This document shows, one piece after another, positions 49,338 to 57,960 of a stretch of DNA of 64,000 nt. A program made the translations under genes and the position numbers. This DNA is from Allomuricauda sp. ARW1Y1 (lineage in GTDB: Bacteria; Bacteroidota; Bacteroidia; Flavobacteriales; Flavobacteriaceae), in NCBI RefSeq assembly GCF_013407935.1, contig NZ_JACBZU010000003.1, positions 62,001-126,000 on the forward strand, given 5' to 3'. Position 1 is the stretch's first letter. Each line of letters begins with the position of its first letter. The notes under the pieces are model-generated. The model saw only the letters and a list, made by a program, of their open reading frames with translations, was not told the origin of the DNA and ran no database searches.

Positions 49338-49413
49338 AAAATGAGCGATTAAAACTACATTTTAACCAACAAAGGGTTCCTTGCTCAAAGGTCCCTTATA
49401 AAAATTAAATGTC

Positions 49414-50841
49414 ATGAAACATATAGTGCTGTTTGTTTTTTTTATAGGCTGTGTATCTACCCATGGTCAAAGCATACAAGTAAGCAACAACGATAATAGC
49501 TATGATTCGAAGGGTCACATAGTCGATGTGCACGACGGCCGTGTGATTGAATTCAATGATACATTCTATTGGTATGGAACGACTTATGGTACCACCAATG
49601 GGTTCACTTCCAAGAACCACTATTCGGTATATAGCTCCAACGATTTAAAGACATGGAAACATGAGGGACGCTTGTTGCCCAATCAACCTACCGGTGTGTA
49701 CTATCGCCCCCATGTCATCTACAATAAAAAGAACGACAATTATGTACTGTGGTACAATTGGTACCCTAAGTTGTGGGAAGGACGTTTCGGGGTTGCGGTT
49801 AGCAAGAGTCCCACAGGACCGTTCGATATTATCAATGATGATGTTAAGATGGTCAATTCTGATATTGGCCTTGGTGATTTTGGATTGTTCGTCGACGATG
49901 ACCTGCAGGCTTATATCAGTTACAATACCATCAAGGACCATCAAGTGTCCATAGAAATGCTGAATGATGATTATACGGGGTCCACAATGCTTAATGGAGG
50001 AGTGATTGCAAAGCATATGGAAGCAGGGTCGCAATTCAAACGCAATGGAAAGTATTACCTGTTGACGGATTATACCTGTTGTTTCTGTAACGAGGGTTCA
50101 GGAGCGAGGGTTTATGTTTCTGGGGACCCACTATCGGGTTATCAATTTACTGGAAATATTAATCGATACCCAGGTAAGTTTAGTAGTGTTTTGAACGATG
50201 GCGTAAAAACAGGGACCGTTTATCAAACGGTTCAAAAACAAGATTCTGTTTTTCAGGCCATTGAATTGAATTTCACTGATGAATCAAGGCCTACAAGTAT
50301 GGAAATAGCCCTATTTACAGGGAATCGTCCCGCCAACTGTGGCGACGTGGACAATCCTAGGGTACATCCGGAATTTATCCTGCCCGAGTTTGAATTCAGC
50401 TTTTGGGACTATGATCATTGGGAAAACATAACGGTTCAGAAATCTAAGGTCGAAAAATCTGCAATTTCAGTAAGACTGACCTATGTGTTTCCCGATATCC
50501 AAGCGACCAGGATAAGGATCAAACCCAATTTGAATTACCCTTTTGATGCTGTTTACATGAATGAAATCGAGATAGCCAATATATCGTTCCGGGCTTACCT
50601 CACCGGTCCTGGTATACCACAACGACCGATAATCCCTGCACAACAGACCTATGTCATGGCCCTAGAGAGCCAAAATGGCACTGATTACATTTGGATGGGA
50701 GATTTATGGGGGTCGGCGTCCGATGGTGTCAAAGGCCATGATTATCAATATTGGAGTGCTCCATTGGAATTTAATAGTGACGGAACTATCCAACCACTGC
50801 AATGGACTGATGCATGGGAGGTTGAACTGAAGGATGAATGA
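49414..50841 (+). CDS. GH43-like five-bladed propeller glycosidase with inserted domain
   Basis: 475 residues with a signal peptide ending near THGQ. The propeller starts VDVHDGRVIEFNDTFYWYGT, then YSVYSSNDLKTWKHEG, YRPHVIYNKKNDNYVLWYNW, FGVAVSKSPTGPF and DFGLFVDDDLQAYISYN, a pattern close to exo-beta-1,3-galactanase-type GH43 enzymes. The final blade (IPAQQTYVMALESQNG then DYIWMGDLW) is separated by about 130 residues (roughly 265-395) that look like an inserted discoidin-like beta-sandwich (EFEFSFWDYDHW, RIRIKPNLNYPFDAVYMNEI). The galactose genes downstream fit galactan cleavage. Catalytic residues not firmly placed. Confidence 0.75.
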   Translation: MKHIVLFVFFIGCVSTHGQSIQVSNNDNSYDSKGHIVDVHDGRVIEFNDTFYWYGTTYGTTNGFTSKNHYSVYSSNDLKTWKHEGRLLPNQPTGVYYRPHVIYNKKNDNYVLWYNWYPKLWEGRFGVAVSKSPTGPFDIINDDVKMVNSDIGLGDFGLFVDDDLQAYISYNTIKDHQVSIEMLNDDYTGSTMLNGGVIAKHMEAGSQFKRNGKYYLLTDYTCCFCNEGSGARVYVSGDPLSGYQFTGNINRYPGKFSSVLNDGVKTGTVYQTVQKQDSVFQAIELNFTDESRPTSMEIALFTGNRPANCGDVDNPRVHPEFILPEFEFSFWDYDHWENITVQKSKVEKSAISVRLTYVFPDIQATRIRIKPNLNYPFDAVYMNEIEIANISFRAYLTGPGIPQRPIIPAQQTYVMALESQNGTDYIWMGDLWGSASDGVKGHDYQYWSAPLEFNSDGTIQPLQWTDAWEVELKDE

Positions 50842-51006
50842 ACACCTTCATGATGTGATAAAGTGGAGAGTCAAATGTCAATCATGAAAAATGGCCAGCC
50901 CTGTATTGTATAATAATATCGGGATGTATTTGTTCGCTATCCAGATAATCTAGGCATGCACCAAAGAGAGCAGTATGCATTTTATGAGTTGTAGTTACAT
51001 TATTCC

Positions 51007-52125
51007 ATGAATATTGGGTCAGATAGACATAAGCTGAAAACCACTATAAGGCGTGAACGTTTTGAGTATAGTATCAATGGTCAAGACGCGCAACTTTATG
51101 TGCTGAACAATGGGAACGGACTCGAAGCTACCTTTTCCAATTACGGTCAAAGACTTATATCCTTAATGGTACCTGACCGTGAAGGGAGGTATGAGGATAT
51201 CGTTTTGGGCTTTGATAGCTTGGAGGGATACTTAATGGGAAAGGAAAGTTATTTTGGGGCTTTAGTGGGAAGATACGCCAACAGAATAGCGGATGGCCAG
51301 TTTACCCTCCATGGGCAATCGTACCATTTGGATATCAATAATGGGGGCAACCACCTACACGGTGGCAACGTCGGTTTCAGTCAGGTTTTTTGGGAAGGTA
51401 GGCAACTCGCATACAACGAACTTGAATTTAGGGGTACCTCACCTCATATGGACCAAGGGTATCCGGGAAATTTAAAGGTGAGGGTAAACTATCTGTTGAC
51501 CGAAAACGATGAATTGGTAATCACTTATCATGCGGCGACGGACAGGCCAACCATCGTTAATATGACGCACCACTCTTTCTTCAACCTGTTCGGTGAGGGG
51601 AGCGGAAGTGTCGATGGGCATTTGCTGCAGATCAATGCGGACAGGTATACCCCGATTGATTCCAATATGATTCCTACAGGTGAATTGGCAAGGGTACAGG
51701 GGAGCCCTTTTGATTTCCGGACAGCAAAACCAATGGGCAGGGACTGGCATGAAAAGCACCAGCAACTGGCGTATGGCCAAGGCTATGATCACAATTTTGT
51801 TCTAAAGGGTTGGAATGAAGTGGAAAGTGCCATTGTATTTGCGGCCCGGGTATCGGAGCCTAAAAGTGGCAGGGTCATGGAGGTGCTCACCACTGAACCG
51901 GGGATGCAGTTTTACAGCGGGAACTTTCTCGATGGGAGCGTCATTGGAAAGTCCGGTAAGACCTATGGATACAGGGAGGCGTTTTGTCTGGAAACACAGC
52001 ACTTTCCGGATTCCCCAAACCAAGATACTTTTCCATACACGGTCCTGGAACCTGGAGAGGTGTACCAATCGACTTGTATTTATCGGTTCATGACCGATCG
52101 AGAAACCATTCGTAACACTCATTGA
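51007..52125 (+). CDS. galM: Aldose 1-epimerase (galactose mutarotase)
   Basis: 372 residues with no evident signal peptide, so probably cytoplasmic. Family motifs: VLGFDSLEGYL, GRYANRIADGQF, NNGGNHLHGGNVGF (His), VNMTHHSFFNLFGEGSG (catalytic His), YDHNFVLKGW, and LTTEPGMQFYSGNFLDG (catalytic Glu). Interconverts alpha- and beta-galactose, giving the alpha form used by GalK. The 165-bp gap before it contains a degenerate relative of the shared motif near 50900. It is followed 9 bases later by a sulfatase. Confidence 0.92.
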   Translation: MNIGSDRHKLKTTIRRERFEYSINGQDAQLYVLNNGNGLEATFSNYGQRLISLMVPDREGRYEDIVLGFDSLEGYLMGKESYFGALVGRYANRIADGQFTLHGQSYHLDINNGGNHLHGGNVGFSQVFWEGRQLAYNELEFRGTSPHMDQGYPGNLKVRVNYLLTENDELVITYHAATDRPTIVNMTHHSFFNLFGEGSGSVDGHLLQINADRYTPIDSNMIPTGELARVQGSPFDFRTAKPMGRDWHEKHQQLAYGQGYDHNFVLKGWNEVESAIVFAARVSEPKSGRVMEVLTTEPGMQFYSGNFLDGSVIGKSGKTYGYREAFCLETQHFPDSPNQDTFPYTVLEPGEVYQSTCIYRFMTDRETIRNTH

Positions 52126-52134
52126 AACAACACT

Positions 52135-53700
52135 ATGAAAAACATTTTTCTTGTCTTGGCCATTTTCGTTTTATCCGCATGCAAGGAGGGTAATGTAACG
52201 GACCGGTCTGAAGATGAAATCCAAAATGGCAGACTGCCGAATATTGTGGTGATTTATCTTGATGACCTTGGGTATGGCGATGTAGGCGCCTATGGAGCCA
52301 AAGAGATATCAACGCCCCACATGGATCAATTGGCCAATGGCGGTATTAAGTTTACGAACGGCTATGCTACTTCAGCCACCTGTACGCCCAGTCGCTATGG
52401 ACTGCTGACAGGTATCTATCCATGGAAAAACAAGCAGGCCAAAATTTTACCGGGCACGGCGCCCTTGATTATCGATACCGCTCAGATTACCATTCCCAAA
52501 ATGTTGAAAAGAAAAGGGTATAAAACGGGTATTGTTGGTAAATGGCATTTGGGATTGGGTAATGGAAAACTGGACTGGAACAAAAGCATCACGCCTGGTC
52601 CCAATGAAGTGGGTTTTGATTATTCCTTTATCATGGCGGCGACACAAGACAGGGTGCCCACAGTATATATCGAGAATGGAAACGTGGTCAATTTGGAAAT
52701 GGACGACCCTATTCAAGTAGACTACTCCAAGAATTTCGAAGGGGAACCAACGGGAAAGAACAACCCCGAATTACTTAAAATGGATTGGCACCATGGTCAC
52801 AACAACAGTATTGTCAATGGGATTCCCCGGATAGGGTTTATGAAGGGAGGGGAATCCGCTAAATGGGTGGATGAGACCATGGCAGCCACTTTTTTGGAAC
52901 GTGCCCAAGCCTTTGTCACGGAACGTAAGGACCATCCTTTCTTTCTGTACTATGCCATGCAACAGCCCCATGTGCCACGAACCCCTGCCCCAAGGTTTAT
53001 AGGGTCCTCTGGGTTGGGCCCTAGAGGGGATGTTATCGTTGAAGCGGATTGGGCCATTGGGGAATTCATAGGGACCTTGAAGGAAAAAGGACTTTTGGAA
53101 AACACTCTTGTCATCCTTTCCAGCGATAATGGCCCCGTACTTAATGATGGCTATGAGGACGATGCCGTTGAAAAGTTGGGAGGGCATGATCCCAATGGCG
53201 GTCTTCGTGGTGGCAAGTACAGTCTCTACGAGGCAGGTACCAGAGTACCGTTCGTTACCTATTGGAAAGGTAGGATACGTCCCAAGGTATCTGACGCTCT
53301 TGTCTCACAGTTGGATATCCTTCAATCCTTGGCCAGTTTGACCGCAGCGGACGTCGAAGGGACGGATAGTAAAGACCTGTTGAACACTTTCTTGGGAAAG
53401 ACAGACCAAGGCAGGGAACATCTGGTAATGGAAGCCACGACAAGGACGGCATACAGGGAAGGTAACTGGGTATTGATACCCCCTTATAAGGGACCACCCA
53501 TTGCTGAAAACGTGGACATTGAACTGGGAAATTCCGATGGGTACATGCTTTTTAATGTGAAAGAAGATCCTGGTCAGCAAAGGAACATGGCTTCCAAACA
53601 CCCCAAAAAGGTACGGCAGATGATTGAAAATTTCGAAAGTATCACAGGAGAACAGTTTACCGAATTTCAAAAGAAAGAATTAAAACAAAGAACACTATGA
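52135..53700 (+). CDS. Cys-type arylsulfatase-like sulfatase, lipoprotein (second)
   Basis: 521 residues. The lipoprotein signal is textbook (FVLSAC). PNIVVIYLDDLGYGDVGAYG gives the metal Asp residues; TCTPSRYGLLTG (Cys about 83) is the formylglycine site; GKWHLGLGNGKLDWN and LSSDNGPVLNDGYEDDA are typical of subfamilies that act on sulfated galactose-type sugars, but position specificity is uncertain. It overlaps galK by 4 bases, tying desulfation to galactose use. The active form depends on the formylglycine-generating enzyme downstream. Confidence 0.92.
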   Translation: MKNIFLVLAIFVLSACKEGNVTDRSEDEIQNGRLPNIVVIYLDDLGYGDVGAYGAKEISTPHMDQLANGGIKFTNGYATSATCTPSRYGLLTGIYPWKNKQAKILPGTAPLIIDTAQITIPKMLKRKGYKTGIVGKWHLGLGNGKLDWNKSITPGPNEVGFDYSFIMAATQDRVPTVYIENGNVVNLEMDDPIQVDYSKNFEGEPTGKNNPELLKMDWHHGHNNSIVNGIPRIGFMKGGESAKWVDETMAATFLERAQAFVTERKDHPFFLYYAMQQPHVPRTPAPRFIGSSGLGPRGDVIVEADWAIGEFIGTLKEKGLLENTLVILSSDNGPVLNDGYEDDAVEKLGGHDPNGGLRGGKYSLYEAGTRVPFVTYWKGRIRPKVSDALVSQLDILQSLASLTAADVEGTDSKDLLNTFLGKTDQGREHLVMEATTRTAYREGNWVLIPPYKGPPIAENVDIELGNSDGYMLFNVKEDPGQQRNMASKHPKKVRQMIENFESITGEQFTEFQKKELKQRTL

Positions 53701-54809
53701 CATGGGATATATCAATTGCCTCTCCGGGCAGGATTAACTTAATAGGGGAACATACCGATTATAATGATGGTTTTGTGCTGCCAGCAGCTATCGATAAACA
53801 TATTTTTTTAAATCTGCGAAAGAATGGGACAAAGAACAGGTGCACCATCAAAAGTGAGGGTTTTGATACTACTTTTGTGGCAGACCTCTATAATCTGAAC
53901 CATGGGACCGAAGGTTGGCATGACTATGTATTGGGAGTGCTCAAAGAGCTTCAACTTCTCAGCAAGGGATTAAAGGGGTTTGACTGCGCCATACATACCA
54001 ATGTGCCGGTTGGTTCCGGGATGAGTTCTTCGGCGGCCTTGGAATGTGGCCTTGCCTATGGGTTGAATGCATTATTTGATCTGGGATTGGATAAGTGGCA
54101 GCTTATTCACCTGTGCCAAAGGGCAGAGCACAATTTTGTGGGTACGAAATGTGGGATCATGGACCAATTCGCTTCTATGATGGGAAAGGATGGTCATTCC
54201 ATGTTGTTGGATTGCAAAAACCTGGATTATGAGTATATCCCAACGAAGTTGGACCCCTATGTCATTTTAATGCTGAACACCAATGTGTCCCACAATCTGG
54301 CCACAAGTGCATACAATATGAGGAGGGAAGAAAGTGCCTCAGGTCTTCGTATCATCTCCGAACATTTCGGGGTAGTGAACTCATTTAGGTCCATTACCCG
54401 GGATATGGTGGAGGAATGTGCTGGTCAACTTGGTGATGTACGATATAGAAGATGTTCTTATGTTTTGGAAGAGAACCAAAGGGTACTGAACGCTGCTAGT
54501 GCCATCAATGAAGGGGATATGGTCTCTTTGGGCCAGCTACTCTATGAGTCGCACCATGGGCAGCGGGAAAAATATGAGGTTAGTTGTCCAGAACTGGACT
54601 TTTTGGTCGATATGTCCAAAACGGAACAGAATATTTTAGGTGCCCGTATGGTAGGGGGTGGATTTGGCGGCTGTACCCTCAATATCATCCATAAAAGTGG
54701 TGTCAAGAAGTTTGTGGATGAAGCTTCTTGGGCTTATAAGCATAAATTCGGGATAGAGCTTTCCCATTTCTTAACAGTTCCCAGTCAAGGAACCTCACGC
54801 ATTAATTAA
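53697..54809 (+). CDS. galK: Galactokinase
   Basis: 370 residues, cytoplasmic. The galactokinase signature SPGRINLIGEHTDYNDGFVLPAAI is canonical; PVGSGMSSSAALECGLAYGL is the ATP loop, GTKCGIMDQFASMMG carries the catalytic Asp, and GARMVGGGFGGCTLNII motif 3. Phosphorylates alpha-D-galactose at C1. Starts inside the sulfatase stop (ATGA overlap) and is followed 4 bases later by galT. galE is not in the window. Confidence 0.96.
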   Translation: MTWDISIASPGRINLIGEHTDYNDGFVLPAAIDKHIFLNLRKNGTKNRCTIKSEGFDTTFVADLYNLNHGTEGWHDYVLGVLKELQLLSKGLKGFDCAIHTNVPVGSGMSSSAALECGLAYGLNALFDLGLDKWQLIHLCQRAEHNFVGTKCGIMDQFASMMGKDGHSMLLDCKNLDYEYIPTKLDPYVILMLNTNVSHNLATSAYNMRREESASGLRIISEHFGVVNSFRSITRDMVEECAGQLGDVRYRRCSYVLEENQRVLNAASAINEGDMVSLGQLLYESHHGQREKYEVSCPELDFLVDMSKTEQNILGARMVGGGFGGCTLNIIHKSGVKKFVDEASWAYKHKFGIELSHFLTVPSQGTSRIN

Positions 54810-54813
54810 CAAA

Positions 54814-55866
54814 ATGAGAATCAATTTAAACAAGCAAGCGCATCAAAGGTATAATATATTGACAGGTGAATGGATATTGGTCTCGCCGCACCGGACCCAA
54901 CGCCCTTGGCAGGGAAAGCAGGAAAAAATTGTGGCTGAAACAAGAAAGTCCTACGAGACCGACTGTTATCTGTGTCCAGGGAATACGAGGGCCAGTGGAA
55001 TAGTCAATCCGAATTACGATTCGGTGTACTCCTTTACCAACGATTATTCCGCATTATTGGAAGACACGCCGACTATAGATATGGTAGAAGGTCTTTTTAG
55101 GTCCAGGGGGGAAAGTGGAATCTGTAAAGTAGTGTGCTTTTCTCCTGACCATTCCCTGACCCTGCCCTTGATGGAGACCAAGGATATTACGAAAGTTGTG
55201 GAGATATGGCAAATGGAATATCAAGGTTTGGGGTCAAGAACGGATGTCAATCACGTTCAGATATTTGAAAACAAAGGCGAGCTAATGGGGTGTAGTAACC
55301 CCCATCCTCATGGACAGATATGGGCCCAAAATTCGATACCCTTGGAAGTTGAAAAAAAATCAGCACAGCAACTTGCGTATTGGGATAGCAACGGGAGAAG
55401 CTTATTGAAGGATTACCTTGATCAGGAAATCAAGGCCAATGAACGAATCATAGTGCAGAACGATGATTTTATCGCTTTCGTCCCTTATTGGGCGGTATGG
55501 CCTTTTGAGGTCATGATCGCACCCAGAAAACATTACCAGAACATTACGCAACTTTCCGAAAGCGAAAGGACAAGCTTTGCAAGGATGATTAAAGAAGTTA
55601 CCATTAAATACGATAATTTGTTCGAGACCTCGTTTCCCTATTCCTCGGGTATCCATCAAGCGCCAACAGATGGAAAGAAGCATGATGAATGGCATTTCCA
55701 TATGTCCTTTTACCCTCCGTTATTACGATCTGCAACCATTAAGAAGTTCATGGTCGGGTATGAAATGTTCGCCAACCCACAACGGGATATTACCGCAGAA
55801 CAGGCCGCTGAACGGTTGAAGCTGCTTTCCGGAATACATTATACGAAACAAAACCAAGGCTCCTGA
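54814..55866 (+). CDS. galT: Galactose-1-phosphate uridylyltransferase
   Basis: 350 residues, cytoplasmic. Zinc ligands in CYLCPGNTRASG, active site SNPHPHGQIWA (His-Pro-His nucleophile), FVPYWAVWPFEVMIAPRKH, and the second-half HQAPTDGKKHDEWHFHMSFYPPLLRS block are standard. Transfers UMP from UDP-glucose to galactose-1-phosphate. Together with galM and galK it completes three of the four Leloir steps here. Confidence 0.96.
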   Translation: MRINLNKQAHQRYNILTGEWILVSPHRTQRPWQGKQEKIVAETRKSYETDCYLCPGNTRASGIVNPNYDSVYSFTNDYSALLEDTPTIDMVEGLFRSRGESGICKVVCFSPDHSLTLPLMETKDITKVVEIWQMEYQGLGSRTDVNHVQIFENKGELMGCSNPHPHGQIWAQNSIPLEVEKKSAQQLAYWDSNGRSLLKDYLDQEIKANERIIVQNDDFIAFVPYWAVWPFEVMIAPRKHYQNITQLSESERTSFARMIKEVTIKYDNLFETSFPYSSGIHQAPTDGKKHDEWHFHMSFYPPLLRSATIKKFMVGYEMFANPQRDITAEQAAERLKLLSGIHYTKQNQGS

Positions 55867-55904
55867 ATTGAAGCATTTGATTACCTTCGTCTAAATCACC
55901 CAAA

Positions 55905-57071
55905 TTGATGGATAAAAACCTAATTAAATTGCTAGCAGTAGTACCTAATGGACTTTTAAGTTTGTTTTATAGTACTTTGGTCTGTATCCTACTTCTATTG
56001 TCGGGATGCGATGGTAGGAAGAGTAATTCCCATACGGATAAAATTGAACCTTCCAAGTACGAGTTGGAAATCATCATCGCTCAGCCTAAGGGCCTAGAGA
56101 CACCCCATGGAATGGTCTGGGTACCTGGAGGTGAGTTTTTTCAGGGCGCAGTTCCTTCAGATAGGATGGCAATGGCCCATGAAAAGCCACGGCATTCAGT
56201 GGCAATCGATGGATTTTTCATGGATATCCATGAGGTGACCAATGCACAGTTTGCACAATTTGTGGACGAAACGGGGTACGTCACGGTTGCCGAACGGGAA
56301 ATCGATTGGGAGGAGATGAAACAACAGTTGCCCCAAGGTACACCCAAGCCGCCTGATTCCATATTACAGCCTGGTTCCCTGGTGTTCAAAAAGACAAAGT
56401 CCAGCGTGCCAAACCTATACGATTATTCACAATGGTGGGAATGGAAGATCGGCGCCAACTGGAAACGACCCTCTGGTCCAGAAAGCAATATTGAAGGGAA
56501 GGATGAACATCCGGTAGTGCATATCACCTATGAGGATGCCTTGGCCTATTGTGATTGGGTAGGCCGTGGGCTGCCCACAGAAGCAGAGTGGGAATATGCC
56601 GCCCGTGCTGGAAAAGATGACAGTATATACTTTTGGGGCAATGAAATCTCAAAACTAAGCTCCCATGCCAATACTTGGGAAGGCGAATTTCCCGTAAAAA
56701 ACACCCAAGAAGATGGGTTTGAACGAACGGCCCCGGTCATGAACTATCCTCAAAATAATTTTGGCCTTTACGATATGGCAGGAAACGTTTGGGAATGGAC
56801 CAGTGATTGGTACAATACCACGTATTATCAAAATATCTCCTCAAATAATACGGTGCAGAAAAATCCAAAGGGAGCCGAGTTCCCTTTCAATAGTAACAAT
56901 CCCTATGCTAGGGAAAGGGTCATCAAGGGCGGTTCATTTCTTTGCAGTGATTCCTACTGCGCTAGTTATAGAATTTCGGCACGAATGGCCACTAGTCCCG
57001 ATTCTGGTATGGAACATTTGGGTTTTAGAACAGTGCTTAGGGTAAGAGAATTTGAGTCGACCTTTAAATAA
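55905..57071 (+). CDS. Formylglycine-generating enzyme, lipoprotein
   Basis: 388 residues. The N-terminal signal ends LLLLSGCDG (lipobox). The FGE fold follows: MVWVPGGEFFQGA, PVVHITYEDALAYCDWVGRGLPTEAEWEYAARAG, LYDMAGNVWEWTSDWY, and GGSFLCSDSYCASYR, whose Cys347 and Cys352 match the two copper-binding active-site cysteines of known FGEs in spacing and context. It can therefore be assigned as a real FGE that oxidises the Cys of C-x-P-S-R sulfatases to formylglycine with O2. It closes the locus, which carries two such sulfatases. The predicted lipoprotein export means modification would occur outside the cytoplasm. Contrast the cysteine-less relative at 7107. Confidence 0.93.
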   Translation: MMDKNLIKLLAVVPNGLLSLFYSTLVCILLLLSGCDGRKSNSHTDKIEPSKYELEIIIAQPKGLETPHGMVWVPGGEFFQGAVPSDRMAMAHEKPRHSVAIDGFFMDIHEVTNAQFAQFVDETGYVTVAEREIDWEEMKQQLPQGTPKPPDSILQPGSLVFKKTKSSVPNLYDYSQWWEWKIGANWKRPSGPESNIEGKDEHPVVHITYEDALAYCDWVGRGLPTEAEWEYAARAGKDDSIYFWGNEISKLSSHANTWEGEFPVKNTQEDGFERTAPVMNYPQNNFGLYDMAGNVWEWTSDWYNTTYYQNISSNNTVQKNPKGAEFPFNSNNPYARERVIKGGSFLCSDSYCASYRISARMATSPDSGMEHLGFRTVLRVREFESTFK

Positions 57072-57815
57072 AATTGATTTGACAGATATTAAAGTTGGAT
57101 TTGGGATCTGTTAGACTGCGTAGGGTAGGAGAACAATATTTGATACACCATAAATCGATAATTATGAACAATTTCTAATCTGCTCAATTTTAATTGTTCG
57201 TAAATTAATAAGTAGCCTTTACTGCTAGAAATGGTCTTAATGAGGTTTCAATTGTTTAGCATAGTCCTTCAAAGGTAGGTATTGAACTTCTTGGTATATA
57301 CTCTTCTCAATCTACTCTTTAAGCTTAAGCAGGTACTTTTGTTAGGCATCTTAAAAGTCTCCAAACGACATCTTTCTTATCTTGTGTCTTTATTCCTTTA
57401 CAGTGTACTATTTTGCAATTAAATTTATAGTAAAAAATGCTTTTCAAGCATAAAAACATAAGATTAACAGAACTTAAAATATAATCTTTGATTAGAAGGT
57501 TAAATATGGAAAAATGGCAACCCCTCAAGAGAAATTAGCCCTATCCGTCGTGGAGTTTATAATGGTGCGGTTAGTCAAGGAATAAAAAGGAGCTTAGTTG
57601 CCAAAATTTCATCAATAGATGGGTAGATTTAATTAAAAACCAATTAAACATTTTTTTTGTAATTTTATCCAATCAAAGGAGGTCAAATTCTATCTCAAAA
57701 TGCTCTTTTTTGGTTTTGTTGTGCTATCAGGTGCATGGAACTTAAAAAATACATGTAAACAATTGATCGACAGATACATAGGTAAGTAGTTATAAGACTG
57801 CCACCCCGACATAAA
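57072..57815. other. Gene-poor AT-rich spacer after the polysaccharide locus
   Basis: About 745 bases without a convincing gene. It is AT-rich with many short open frames. One very short frame (57514-57585, 23 codons, MATPQEKLA start) resembles the N-terminus of a Fic-type protein seen in Flavobacteria, but the similarity is recalled, not computed. A small RNA ending at the next terminator is possible, but no promoter was identified. Confidence 0.5.
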
Positions 57816-57847
57816 ACCTGACAATCTTTAGATTGCCAGGTTTTTTT
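57816..57847 (+). terminator. Intrinsic terminator
   Basis: CCTGACAATCT and AGATTGCCAGG pair as an 11-bp stem (one A-C mismatch) around a TT loop, followed by seven T. It is 745 bases after the last plus-strand gene, so it ends either a long 3' leader-like transcript or an unrecognised RNA. Confidence 0.82.
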
Positions 57848-57929
57848 GTTTTAATATCTCTTGAATGATTGTTGACCCAAGTTGTTAAAAAAGTGCCTCC
57901 TACGCGGACCTGCGCAGTAGCAGTGTTGA

Positions 57930-57960
57930 AGCGATAATTGTAAAACCCTATCGCTTTTTT
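57930..57960 (+). terminator. Second plus-strand terminator at the nitrilase gene end
   Basis: AGCGATA and TATCGCT pair as a 7-bp stem around a 12-nt loop, followed by six T on the plus strand. It overlaps the minus-strand gene's last codons and would stop antisense transcription into it. Confidence 0.55.
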
